DNA from: an uncultured Opitutia bacterium
GTDB lineage: Bacteria; Verrucomicrobiota; Verrucomicrobiia; Opitutales; Opitutaceae
DNA: 41,905 bases
NCBI GenBank assembly: GCA_903881475.1
Contig: CAIRTK010000014.1
Span: 1-41,905, forward strand
Direction: 5' to 3'
The notes under the pieces: generated by a model
What the model was told of the DNA's origin: nothing
The model's database searches: none
What the model saw: the letters and a program-made list of their open reading frames with translations, nothing else
Shown: positions 8,453 to 15,877 of the stretch, in pieces
How positions within the stretch are numbered: position 1 is the first letter of the stretch
Layout of the letters: every line of letters begins with the position of its first letter
Position numbers and translations under genes: made by a program

Positions 8453-9721
8453 ATGCAGAACCGCTTCTACCACGCCTTTGATACCGAGACCTACGGGGCG
8501 GAGCGCAAGTCGGATTACCGCAGCCCGTTTCAGATCGACCGGGACCGCATCATCCATGCGCACGCCTTCCGCAAGCTCCAGTCGAAGACACAGGTTTTTC
8601 TGTCGGGCGAATACGATTTCTACCGCACGCGGCTGACGCACTCGATGGAAGTGGCGCAGATCGGCCGCTCGATCTGCCATTACCTGCAGTCGCGCGGCGG
8701 GCTGCTGAAGGACGATTTCTTCATCGATGGCGAGCTGGTCGAGGCGGTCTGCCTCGCCCACGACCTGGGTCATCCGCCGTTCGGGCACTCGGGGGAGCGG
8801 ACGCTGCAGGAGCTCATGATCAAGTGGGGCGGGTTCGAGGGCAACGCGCAGACGCTGCGGCTGCTGACGGGGACGATCTACCAGAACGAGACGAGCGTGC
8901 GCGGCATGCAGCCGACGCGGGCGCTGCTCGACGGCGTGCTGAAGTACAAGAAGCTCTTCCGGGAGTTCCCGAAGAAGCCGCAGAACCATTTCCTCTACGA
9001 CGCGCAGGCAGCGGAACGGACCTTTGTCTTCGGCACGGCGAAGATTCCCCGCGAACTGCAGGCGGGTGTAAAACTTAACGCCTTCAAGAGCGTCGAGTGC
9101 CAGATCATGGACTGGGCGGATGACGCGGCGTACTCGCTCAACGACATCGTGGACGGGGTGAAGGCGGGATTCCTGAGCCAGGAGAAGATCGAGGCGTGGG
9201 CCGCGGGCGAGGCGATCGACGCGCAGCAGCAGCAACTGCTCGACATGCTGTTCGACGCGATCCGCAGCGACCGGCTGGAGAGCGTGTTTGCCCAGAAGAT
9301 CGGCGGCTTCATCACCGCGTGCCGGCTGCGGGAGCGGGACAATTTCATGGCGGCGAAGACGAACCGCTACCGGTTCGAGCTGGTGGTGGCGCCGGAGGCG
9401 GAGCGCGAGGCGAAGTTCTTCAAGCGGATGGCGAACGACATCATTTTCGAGAGCCCGCAGCTGCAGCAGATCGAGCACAAGGCGCGGCGGGTGCTGTTCG
9501 ACCTGTGGAATTCCACCTGGAGCAACTACGTCGAGAAGGGCCCGCGCGTGATCAACATCCTGCCGGCGCGCGTCGGCAAGCTGATCGACGCGGCGCCGAC
9601 GACCGCGGGCAAGGCCCGGCAGATCTGCGACTACCTCGCCGGCCTGACCGACGGGATGATCGTCCACACCTACCGCCGGCTGTTCGATCCGGAGTTCGGA
9701 TCGATCCGGGACCTGAGCTGA
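8453..9721 (+). CDS. dgt: Deoxyguanosinetriphosphate triphosphohydrolase-like HD protein
   Basis: This 422-residue HD-domain enzyme hydrolyses dNTPs to nucleosides and triphosphate. Family landmarks are FRKLQSKTQVF, YRTRLTHSMEVAQIGR, the HD box CLAHDLGHPPFGHSGE, and DWADDAAYSLNDI with the final metal ligand. The reading could begin at ATG 8405, but Met 8453 (MQNRFYHAFDTE) is the more natural start for the family. It is transcribed divergently from the S9 peptidase with only 48 bp between the starts, so the two promoters must extend into each other's coding sequence. An HD-domain nucleotidase-like gene lies just beyond, which fits nucleotide-pool maintenance. Confidence 0.92.
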   Translation: MQNRFYHAFDTETYGAERKSDYRSPFQIDRDRIIHAHAFRKLQSKTQVFLSGEYDFYRTRLTHSMEVAQIGRSICHYLQSRGGLLKDDFFIDGELVEAVCLAHDLGHPPFGHSGERTLQELMIKWGGFEGNAQTLRLLTGTIYQNETSVRGMQPTRALLDGVLKYKKLFREFPKKPQNHFLYDAQAAERTFVFGTAKIPRELQAGVKLNAFKSVECQIMDWADDAAYSLNDIVDGVKAGFLSQEKIEAWAAGEAIDAQQQQLLDMLFDAIRSDRLESVFAQKIGGFITACRLRERDNFMAAKTNRYRFELVVAPEAEREAKFFKRMANDIIFESPQLQQIEHKARRVLFDLWNSTWSNYVEKGPRVINILPARVGKLIDAAPTTAGKARQICDYLAGLTDGMIVHTYRRLFDPEFGSIRDLS

Positions 9722-9762
9722 GGGAAAAATGTCGGGCAGGGTCGCGACCCCCGCCGGATCGA

Positions 9763-9789
9763 GGTAGGGCGCGTTATCCGTAACGCGCC
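9763..9789. repeat. Hairpin starting GGTAGGGCG, after dgt
   Basis: GGCGCGTTA (9768-9776) and TAACGCGCC (9781-9789) form a perfect 9-bp stem with loop TCCG, preceded by GGTAG. The same GGTAGGGCG opening occurs on the minus strand of the element inside mfd (37245-37312). It lies 40 bp after dgt and may act as a transcript-end hairpin. The rest of this 186-bp gap shows only a short direct repeat, TAGGGATA (9862-9869 and 9876-9883). Confidence 0.6.
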
Positions 9790-9907
9790 ACGTTCGGCCG
9801 AGTGACTCCGCAAGCCGTTCCGTTTTTTCAGCTGGACGCCCCGGCCTCACCCGCGGCGGATTAGGGATAGTTCCCTAGGGATAATCTTCCAACAAGATGG
9901 ATCGGAT

Positions 9908-10522
9908 CTAGGGTGCGGGCTGGAGGTGGCCGGCTTCCACGGCTTCCTGGACCATCTGCTCGGCGTAGCGCCAGAGTGCGGCGCAGCCTTCGGCGATGTG
10001 GCGGTTGCGGGCGAGCACGCGGTCCTGCGTGACGCCGTGGCGGTTCCACGCGGCGCCCTCGGTGCGGCAGTTGAGCAGCATCGGCTGGAAGCGGTCCACG
10101 GCCGCGGCGAACTTCGCCTCGGGGGTCTGCTTTTCCTCGAACTCGTCCCACAGCGCGCGGAATTCGCTGGCTTGGTCCGGCGGCAGCAGGCCGAAGATGC
10201 GGTCGGCCGCCAAGGCCTCGCGCTCGTGCTGCCCGGCCATCGCGGCGGTGTCGTAGGCGAAGGTGTCGCCCGCGTCGATTTCCACGAGGTCATGGAGGAT
10301 GACCATCTTGAGCACCCGCAGCACGTCGAGGGACGGGACATTGGCATGCTCGGCGAGCACGATCACGCAGAGGCAGAGATGCCAGGAGTGCTCGGCGTCG
10401 TTCTCGGGGCGGCGGCTCCGCGTGTTGATCGTCTGGCGGAAAATTTCCTTCAGCCGGTCCACCTCGAAGATGAACTCGATCTGGCGGGCGAGGCGGGCGG
10501 CGGGGGTGGAGGCGTCATCCAT
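9908..10522 (-). CDS. HD-domain protein, YfbR/HDDC2-like 5'-nucleotidase
   Basis: This 204-residue protein has an HD phosphohydrolase core: RPENDAEHSWHL with His45, the doublet His77-Asp78 in VILHDLVEIDAGD, and Asp143 in AVDRFQPM. This is the H...HD...D pattern of YfbR and HDDC2, which dephosphorylate deoxynucleoside 5'-monophosphates. The N-terminus (MDDASTPAARLARQIEFI) looks complete. It converges on dgt from the opposite strand, a pairing that could clear dNTPs and dNMPs, but that link is inferred. A tandem-unit palindrome lies upstream of it. Confidence 0.8.
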   Translation of the reverse strand: MDDASTPAARLARQIEFIFEVDRLKEIFRQTINTRSRRPENDAEHSWHLCLCVIVLAEHANVPSLDVLRVLKMVILHDLVEIDAGDTFAYDTAAMAGQHEREALAADRIFGLLPPDQASEFRALWDEFEEKQTPEAKFAAAVDRFQPMLLNCRTEGAAWNRHGVTQDRVLARNRHIAEGCAALWRYAEQMVQEAVEAGHLQPAP

Positions 10523-10589
10523 GACGCGAAGAAAGCGGGGCGGACGGCGGGTGGCAATGCGGGGTTGAGGGTGACTTGGGCGGATCAGC

Positions 10590-10697
10590 TTAACCGCGAA
10601 GGACGCAAAGGACGCGAAGCCGGAGCAAAGGAAGGCAGCAGGGTTTCTGTAATTGGACTGGATAGATCTTCGCGCTCTTTGCGGTCTTCGCGGCTAA
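10590..10697. repeat. Palindrome whose arms are built of 9-bp units (CGCGAAGGA type)
   Basis: The left arm (10590-10619) contains TTAACC followed by three 9-bp units, CGCGAAGGA, CGCAAAGGA and CGCGAAGCC. The right arm (10668-10697) is its inverse with 25 of 30 positions matching, around a 48-nt interior. It occupies the gap between the divergently transcribed HD gene and prolyl oligopeptidase, so it may overlap promoters rather than terminators. Related architecture is seen at 12983-13102 and 20126-20224. Confidence 0.75.
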
Positions 10698-10792
10698 ATG
10701 GAATTCTCTTCAGCCTCCTTACGTCGGCTGCTACTGGCGATCGGGGGGCGCGGTGTGCTTGCCTCACTGACGAGGATGATCACACTGAAACC

Positions 10793-12937
10793 ATGCGCTA
10801 CTTAACCCCGTTCTGTCTCTGCCTGCTCTCCCTTCCCATGCTTGCTGCCCCGACGACGTGGACTTATCCGGCCGCTCCGCGCGGCGACGTGGTGGATGAT
10901 TACCACGGCATCAAGGTAGCCGATCCCTACCGCTGGATGGAGGCGACGGACTCGCCCGAGACCAAGGCGTGGATCGCCGCCGAGCGTGCGCTCACGGCCA
11001 GCGCGCTGGCGCAGATGCCGGAGCGCGCCGCCATCCGCGCGCGGCTCACGGCGCTGTGGAACTACCCGCGCTTCAGCCTGCCGTTCAAGCGCGGCGGCCA
11101 TTACTTCTTCAGCAAGAACGATGGCCTGCAGAACCAGTCGGTGCTCTACGTGCAGGATTCCCTGGCGAGTCCGCCGCGGGTGCTGATCGACCCGAACACG
11201 CTTTCGGCCGAGGGCACGGTGGCGCTGGGTACGGCCTCGCCGTCGGAGGATGGCAAGTGGCTGGGCTACGCGCTGAAGGCGGCGGGTTCGGACTGGGAGG
11301 AGTTCTTTGTCCGCGATATCGCGACTGGCAAGGATACGGCCGACCACATCCAATGGATCAAGTTCTCCGGCCTAAGCTGGACCAAGGACAGCCAGGGCTT
11401 TTTCTACGGCCGCTATCCCGAGGTGGCGAAAGGCGACAAGCTGTTCGGAAAACTGCTGAACCGGAAAATCTACTATCACCGCCTCGGCACGGCGCAGAGC
11501 GCCGACGTGCTCGTCTTTGAGCTGCCGGAGCATCCCGACCGGATGGTGAGCGCCCGCGTGACCGATGACGGCCGTTATTTGCTGCTCTACGTCAACCAGA
11601 ACGGCCGCACGCAGAATGCGGTCTACTACCGCGACCTCGTGGATCCGGCCCAGCCGAAGCTTGATGGCCCGGTCGTAAGGCTGCTCGATGCGTTTGATGC
11701 CAACTACGGCGTGGTGGGCAATCATGCCGATACGCTTTATGTCTCGACGAACTTTGGAGCGGCCCGCGGCAAGATCATCGCGATCAACCTCCAGGCGCCC
11801 GCACCGTCCAATTGGAAGACCCTCGTGCCGGAGAGCGCAGACAACATCGACGGCGTGGACTACATCGGCGGGCGATTCGTCGTCAGCTACATGCACGACG
11901 TGAAGAGCCGGCTCGCGGTCTTTGCCGCGGACGGAAAACCGCTCGGCGACATCGCCCTTCCCGGCATCGGCAGCGTGGCGGAAATGAGCGGGCGCGACGA
12001 CGACCCCGAGCTGTTTTACAGCTTCTCGTCGTTCCTCGATGCGCCGACGGCCATCCGGCATGATCTCGATTCAGGCAAGAGCGAAGTCTTCCAGAAGAGC
12101 AAGGTGGCCTTTGATCCCTCGCCCTATGAGACCGAGCAGGTCTGGGTGACGTCGAAGGACGGGACCAAGATCCCGATGTTCGTGACGCACCGCAAGGGTG
12201 TCGTCCTGGATGGGAAATCACCTACGTGGCTCTACGGCTACGGCGGCTTCAACATCTCCATGCACCCCGCCTTTTCGATCCCGACGCTGGTGTGGCTCGA
12301 GATGGGCGGCATCTATGCCGTGGCCAACATGCGCGGCGGCGGCGAGTACGGCGAGGCGTGGCATCTCGCCGGCACGAAGGAGCGGAAGCAAAACGTGTTC
12401 GACGACTACATCGCCGCGGCGGACTGGCTGGTCGCGAAGCACTACACGAGCCATGACCGGCTGGTGATCCAGGGCCGATCCAACGGCGGGCTGCTCATCG
12501 GCGCGGTGCTCAACCAGCGGCCGGATCTCGCGGCCGTGGCCTTTCCGCAGGTCGGCGTGATGGACATGCTGCGCTATCACAAATTCACGGTCGGCGCCGC
12601 CTGGGCGGCCGACTACGGCAACAGCGACACGGCGGAAGGCTTCGCCTACCTTCGCGCCTACTCGCCGCTGCACACGATCAAGGCCGGGGCGAGTTATCCC
12701 GCGGTATTCGTGACAACGGGTGACCACGATGACCGGGTGTTTCCGGCGCACTCGTTCAAGTACGCGGCGACGCTGCAGGCGGCGATGGCGGACTCGAAGA
12801 ACCCGGCGCTGATCCGGATCGAGTCGAACGCCGGGCATGGCGGTTCCAGCGGGACCACGCCGGTTTCGAAGACGATCGAGGAATGGACGGATATGTTCGG
12901 CTTCGCCGCGCATACGCTGGGGATCAGCTTGAAATAG
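10793..12937 (+). CDS. Prolyl oligopeptidase (S9A), secreted
   Basis: This 714-residue serine peptidase cleaves short peptides after proline. It starts with a signal peptide (MRYLTPFCLCLLSLPMLA, cleavage near 18). The family N-terminal segment DDYHGIKVADPYRWME, a seven-bladed propeller and the hydrolase domain follow. The triad can be assigned to Ser563 (GRSNGG), Asp647 (GDHDDRV) and His682 (AGHGGSSG). YGYGGFNISM and ANMRGGGEYGEAWH are further S9A hallmarks. The frame is open far upstream, but ATG 10793 begins the signal peptide. Its end faces the efflux operon across a perfect 32-bp palindrome. Together with the S9 gene at 6179-8404 it suggests a peptide-scavenging lifestyle (inference). Confidence 0.94.
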   Translation: MRYLTPFCLCLLSLPMLAAPTTWTYPAAPRGDVVDDYHGIKVADPYRWMEATDSPETKAWIAAERALTASALAQMPERAAIRARLTALWNYPRFSLPFKRGGHYFFSKNDGLQNQSVLYVQDSLASPPRVLIDPNTLSAEGTVALGTASPSEDGKWLGYALKAAGSDWEEFFVRDIATGKDTADHIQWIKFSGLSWTKDSQGFFYGRYPEVAKGDKLFGKLLNRKIYYHRLGTAQSADVLVFELPEHPDRMVSARVTDDGRYLLLYVNQNGRTQNAVYYRDLVDPAQPKLDGPVVRLLDAFDANYGVVGNHADTLYVSTNFGAARGKIIAINLQAPAPSNWKTLVPESADNIDGVDYIGGRFVVSYMHDVKSRLAVFAADGKPLGDIALPGIGSVAEMSGRDDDPELFYSFSSFLDAPTAIRHDLDSGKSEVFQKSKVAFDPSPYETEQVWVTSKDGTKIPMFVTHRKGVVLDGKSPTWLYGYGGFNISMHPAFSIPTLVWLEMGGIYAVANMRGGGEYGEAWHLAGTKERKQNVFDDYIAAADWLVAKHYTSHDRLVIQGRSNGGLLIGAVLNQRPDLAAVAFPQVGVMDMLRYHKFTVGAAWAADYGNSDTAEGFAYLRAYSPLHTIKAGASYPAVFVTTGDHDDRVFPAHSFKYAATLQAAMADSKNPALIRIESNAGHGGSSGTTPVSKTIEEWTDMFGFAAHTLGISLK

Positions 12938-12982
12938 CCGGCTGCGGCGTGCGAGTTGGCAAACGGTACTGCCATCCGGATT

Positions 12983-13102
12983 TTTTAAACACGGAGGGCA
13001 CAGAGGCCACGGAGGAACCGGCCGGTGAACCAACCGTTCGGAAAGATCGAAAGCCCCAAATGAATCCTCTCTCCGTGGCCTCTGTGCCCTCCGTGTTTAA
13101 AA
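12983..13102. repeat. Perfect 32-bp inverted repeat built of 9-bp units (CACGGAGGG type)
   Basis: The arm at 12983-13014 starts TTTTAAA and runs through the units CACGGAGGG, CACAGAGGC and CACGGAG. The arm at 13071-13102 is its exact reverse complement (32 of 32), around a 56-nt interior. It lies between the convergent prolyl oligopeptidase and outer-membrane factor genes, ending 14 bp before the latter's stop, and could terminate both transcripts. It shares its plan with the elements at 10590 and 20126. Confidence 0.88.
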
Positions 13103-13116
13103 TCGACGGTGTCTTA

Positions 13117-14709
13117 TCACCAGCCGCCGCCGAGGGCCTTGATCAGGAGGACGCTGGTAACGAAGCGCTGGGCGTTGAGCTCCGTGGCGGTCAACTCGGT
13201 CTGCAGCGCGGTGCGCTCGGCGTCGACGACCTCGAGATAACTTACGAGGCCGGACTTGTAGCGGACGGTTGAAAGCTTGGCGGCCTCGCGGGATGAGCTG
13301 ACGGCCCGGGCCAGCACGGCGGACTGTTCGTCGAGGTAGCGCAGGCCGTTCAGCCCGTCTTCGACTTCCTGAAATGCCACGAGCACGCGCGTCCGGTAGC
13401 TGGCGACGGACTCGGCGTAAGCTGCCTTGGCCCGGTCGTAGTTGGCGACATTGCGGCCGCCCTGGAAGATCGGGAGGGAAATCGCCGGGCCGAGCGACCA
13501 CTGGCGGCTGTCGGAGTTGAGCAGCGAGTTGAGATCGGTGCTGTTGTAGCCGGCGGAGCCGATCAGTTTGATCGAGGGGAAGAACGCGGCCTTGGCGACG
13601 CCGATCTGGGCATTGCTCGCCGCCAGCGTGCGCTCGGCGGCGGCCACATCCGGGCGGCGCTCCAGCACCTCCGACGGCAGGCTGACGGGCAGGGCGGGCA
13701 CGGTGACGGGCAGGGCGGTCCGGTCATCCACAGCAAACCCCTCGGGCGATTGGCCGCAAAGCACGGCGAGGGCGTGGCGGAGGGCGGCGCGGCGCTGGTC
13801 GAGGACAAGCGCGTCGCTCTCGGCGCTGGCGAGCTCGGTCTCAGCGCGCAGGACATCGAGTTTGGCGCTGGCACCGCCACTGAAGAGTTTCTGCACCAGT
13901 TCCAGCGCCAGCCGGCGGGTCTCGATACTGCGGACGACGAGGTCGCGTTCCGTCGCCAGCGAGCGAAGGGTGAAATAAGCCTGCGCCACATCCGCCTGCA
14001 CGCCGAGCAAAACGGTCTGGTAGGCGGCATTGCTGGCGTCGGCGAGCGCCCGGGCGCTTTCGTTCGACCGCCGCACGCGGCCCCAGAGGTCGAGCTCGTA
14101 GCTCAGGTCGAGCGGCAGGTTGTACGAGTCGGTCGTGTAGGAGGCGTGACTCGCACCCGGCGGCACCTCGCGGTTGCCGGAGTAGCGCGAGCGGGAGCCG
14201 CTGGGATCGAGGGAGAGCGAGGGAAAGTAATCGGCACGGCTGATGCCGGCCGCGGCGAACGCCTGGTCGCGCCGGGCCACGGCAGCCTGCAGCGTCGGGC
14301 TGGCGGCGGCGGCCTGGGTCTCGAGGGTATCGAGCGCGGGGTCATGGAAGATTTTCCACCATGAACCCTTGGGCAGGTCGTCCTTGGGCGCGGCGACCTG
14401 CCACGGCCCGGCCTCGGCAAAGGCCGCGGGCGCCGTGGCAGCGACGTCGGGTTGCCTGTAGTCGGGACCGACGGCGCAGCCGGTGAGGACCAGCAGCGCG
14501 AGAAGGACGGCCGGCTGGCAGCACGGCTCGAAGGTGGAGCGTGCTGCCCGCCACGCGCCGGATATTGCCGCGTGCGCAGGGTGCGAGCAGGAGTCGAACA
14601 ACGCGTTGGGGGAAACGCGTTCCACCTCGCCGGAAATCGGTTTGATCCTGTTGGTGAATGAGGGTGCGGTCCGGTTCACGGGCGGGTTGCGATCGGAATA
14701 ACGGTGCAT
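13117..14709 (-). CDS. RND efflux outer-membrane lipoprotein (NodT/OprM family)
   Basis: This is the TolC-like exit duct of a tripartite pump. The lipobox LVLTGC gives the lipidated cysteine, followed by AVGPDYRQP as in the NodT family, and then two outer-membrane-efflux repeats including ERRPDVAAAERTLAASNAQIGVAKAAFFPS. The start is odd: ATG 14709 (or TTG 14721, overlapping the adaptor stop) leaves about 77 residues before the lipobox cysteine instead of about 20. Much of that extension is encoded by a dispersed repeat (14529-14629). Either the leader is rebuilt from the repeat or a non-ATG start is used; GTG codons occur in the extension. It is the last gene of the RND operon. Confidence 0.87.
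   Translation of the reverse strand: MHRYSDRNPPVNRTAPSFTNRIKPISGEVERVSPNALFDSCSHPAHAAISGAWRAARSTFEPCCQPAVLLALLVLTGCAVGPDYRQPDVAATAPAAFAEAGPWQVAAPKDDLPKGSWWKIFHDPALDTLETQAAAASPTLQAAVARRDQAFAAAGISRADYFPSLSLDPSGSRSRYSGNREVPPGASHASYTTDSYNLPLDLSYELDLWGRVRRSNESARALADASNAAYQTVLLGVQADVAQAYFTLRSLATERDLVVRSIETRRLALELVQKLFSGGASAKLDVLRAETELASAESDALVLDQRRAALRHALAVLCGQSPEGFAVDDRTALPVTVPALPVSLPSEVLERRPDVAAAERTLAASNAQIGVAKAAFFPSIKLIGSAGYNSTDLNSLLNSDSRQWSLGPAISLPIFQGGRNVANYDRAKAAYAESVASYRTRVLVAFQEVEDGLNGLRYLDEQSAVLARAVSSSREAAKLSTVRYKSGLVSYLEVVDAERTALQTELTATELNAQRFVTSVLLIKALGGGW
14529..14629. repeat. Dispersed palindrome (GGTGGAGCG family) inside the efflux-factor leader
   Basis: The ends carry inverted CGAAGGTGGAGCG (from 14529) and ACGCGTTCCACCTCG (to 14629). 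The right 29 bp match the right end of the copy at 30260-30339 at 24 of 29 positions, both reading CGCGTTG, GGG, AACGCG, TCCACCT in order. The element lies within the reading frame of the outer-membrane factor, immediately upstream of its hydrophobic signal segment. Confidence 0.65.
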
Positions 14710-14717
14710 GACGCGGT

Positions 14718-15857
14718 TCAACCGTTTTTGCCGGCAGCGGGGGCGAGCGGCTCGACCACCTGGCCCTCGCTGAGGGCGTCGTTCGGGTTGGCGACCACGG
14801 TGGCGCCGTCGGCGAGGCCGGCGGTGATTTCCACGGTCATGCCGAAGTCGCGGCCGAGCTTCACCTTCACGAAGTGCAGGGCGTTGGCCGCGTTCACCGT
14901 CGCGACGAAGGTGCCGTCGGTGCGGAGGATGACCGCGTTGGAGGGGATGACGAGGGGCGGCTCGCCGGCCCGGAGCTTGAAGCGCACCTGGCCGAAGAGG
15001 CCGGGAAGCAGCTCGCCGTTTTCATTGGAGATCTGGACCTCGGTCAGGAGCGTACGGGTGCTGGCGTCGAGGGCGCCGGCGACGCGGACGACCTTGCCGG
15101 GAAACACGCGGCTGGGGAATTCGTTGACCATCACGTCGACCGCGAGGCCGGGCTTGACGGAGTTGAAATAGGCCTGGGGGATGCTGGCATAGACCCGCAG
15201 CCGGCCGGTCTGCGCGAGGCGGAAGAGCTCCCGGCCGGAACCGCCGGCGCTGATGAGGGCGCCGATGTCGACGTTGCGCGCGGAGATGACGCCGTCGAAC
15301 GGCGCGGTGATGGTCTGGTAATCCTTGAGCTGGCTGAGCCGGGCGACGTTGGCCTCGGCGGCGTGCACATCGGCCTCGCGCGCGGCGAGCGCGGCGACCT
15401 TTTCGTCGACCTCCTGCTGGGCGACGGCGTTCTGCGTGCCGAGGTCCTTCCAGCGGACGGCGCTGGTGCGGGCGAGTTCGAAATTGGCGCGGGCCTGCTC
15501 CAGGGCGGCGCGGGCCTGGTTGAGCTGCTGGTCGACCTCGGGCCCGTCGATAATCGCGAGGGCCTGGCCGGCTTTGACGTGGTCGCCGAGGTCCACGAGG
15601 TATTTGGCGAGGTAGCCGTCGGTGCGGGCATAGATCGGAGCCTCCTCCAGGGCCTGCAGGCTGGCGGGCAGGACGATCTCGTTGGCAAGGGGGGCATGGT
15701 GCGCGATGACGACGTTCACCGGCGGGTGATCCATGGCATGCTCCCGGTCGGCGAGCTCGGCGCTGGCGCGCAGGCGCGGGCGGACGCCGACAAAATAGAT
15801 CACGAGCGCCAGACCGGCGGCGAGAAGGAGGGGAAGGGTGCGGGAGACGGACTTCAT
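14718..15857 (-). CDS. RND efflux periplasmic adaptor (membrane fusion protein)
   Basis: This 379-residue HlyD/AcrA-type adaptor connects the inner-membrane pump to the outer-membrane duct. It has an N-terminal membrane anchor (residues 7-24) and no lipobox. A barrel-sandwich half, IYARTDGYLAKYLVDLGD, precedes an alanine-rich alpha-helical hairpin (about 107-165). The second lipoyl half, ITAPFDGVISARNVDIGALI, then leads to beta-barrel and membrane-proximal domains. It starts 20 bp after the pump gene, and its TGA overlaps a possible TTG start of the outer-membrane factor, so translation is probably coupled. The substrate class cannot be told from sequence. Confidence 0.92.
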   Translation of the reverse strand: MKSVSRTLPLLLAAGLALVIYFVGVRPRLRASAELADREHAMDHPPVNVVIAHHAPLANEIVLPASLQALEEAPIYARTDGYLAKYLVDLGDHVKAGQALAIIDGPEVDQQLNQARAALEQARANFELARTSAVRWKDLGTQNAVAQQEVDEKVAALAAREADVHAAEANVARLSQLKDYQTITAPFDGVISARNVDIGALISAGGSGRELFRLAQTGRLRVYASIPQAYFNSVKPGLAVDVMVNEFPSRVFPGKVVRVAGALDASTRTLLTEVQISNENGELLPGLFGQVRFKLRAGEPPLVIPSNAVILRTDGTFVATVNAANALHFVKVKLGRDFGMTVEITAGLADGATVVANPNDALSEGQVVEPLAPAAGKNG

Positions 15858-15877
15858 GGCGGAAAAATGCGGGTGAT

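Noticed and set aside
8405-9850. The S9 peptidase frame stays open a further 482 codons upstream on the minus strand
   Set aside because: It is antisense to dgt, lacks recognisable domains, and the signal peptide begins at 8404. Long shadow frames are expected in GC-rich DNA.
13117-14721. TTG 14721 as the start of the outer-membrane factor
   Set aside because: Possible through overlap with the adaptor stop, but ATG 14709 is in the same frame and preferable; neither explains the long leader.
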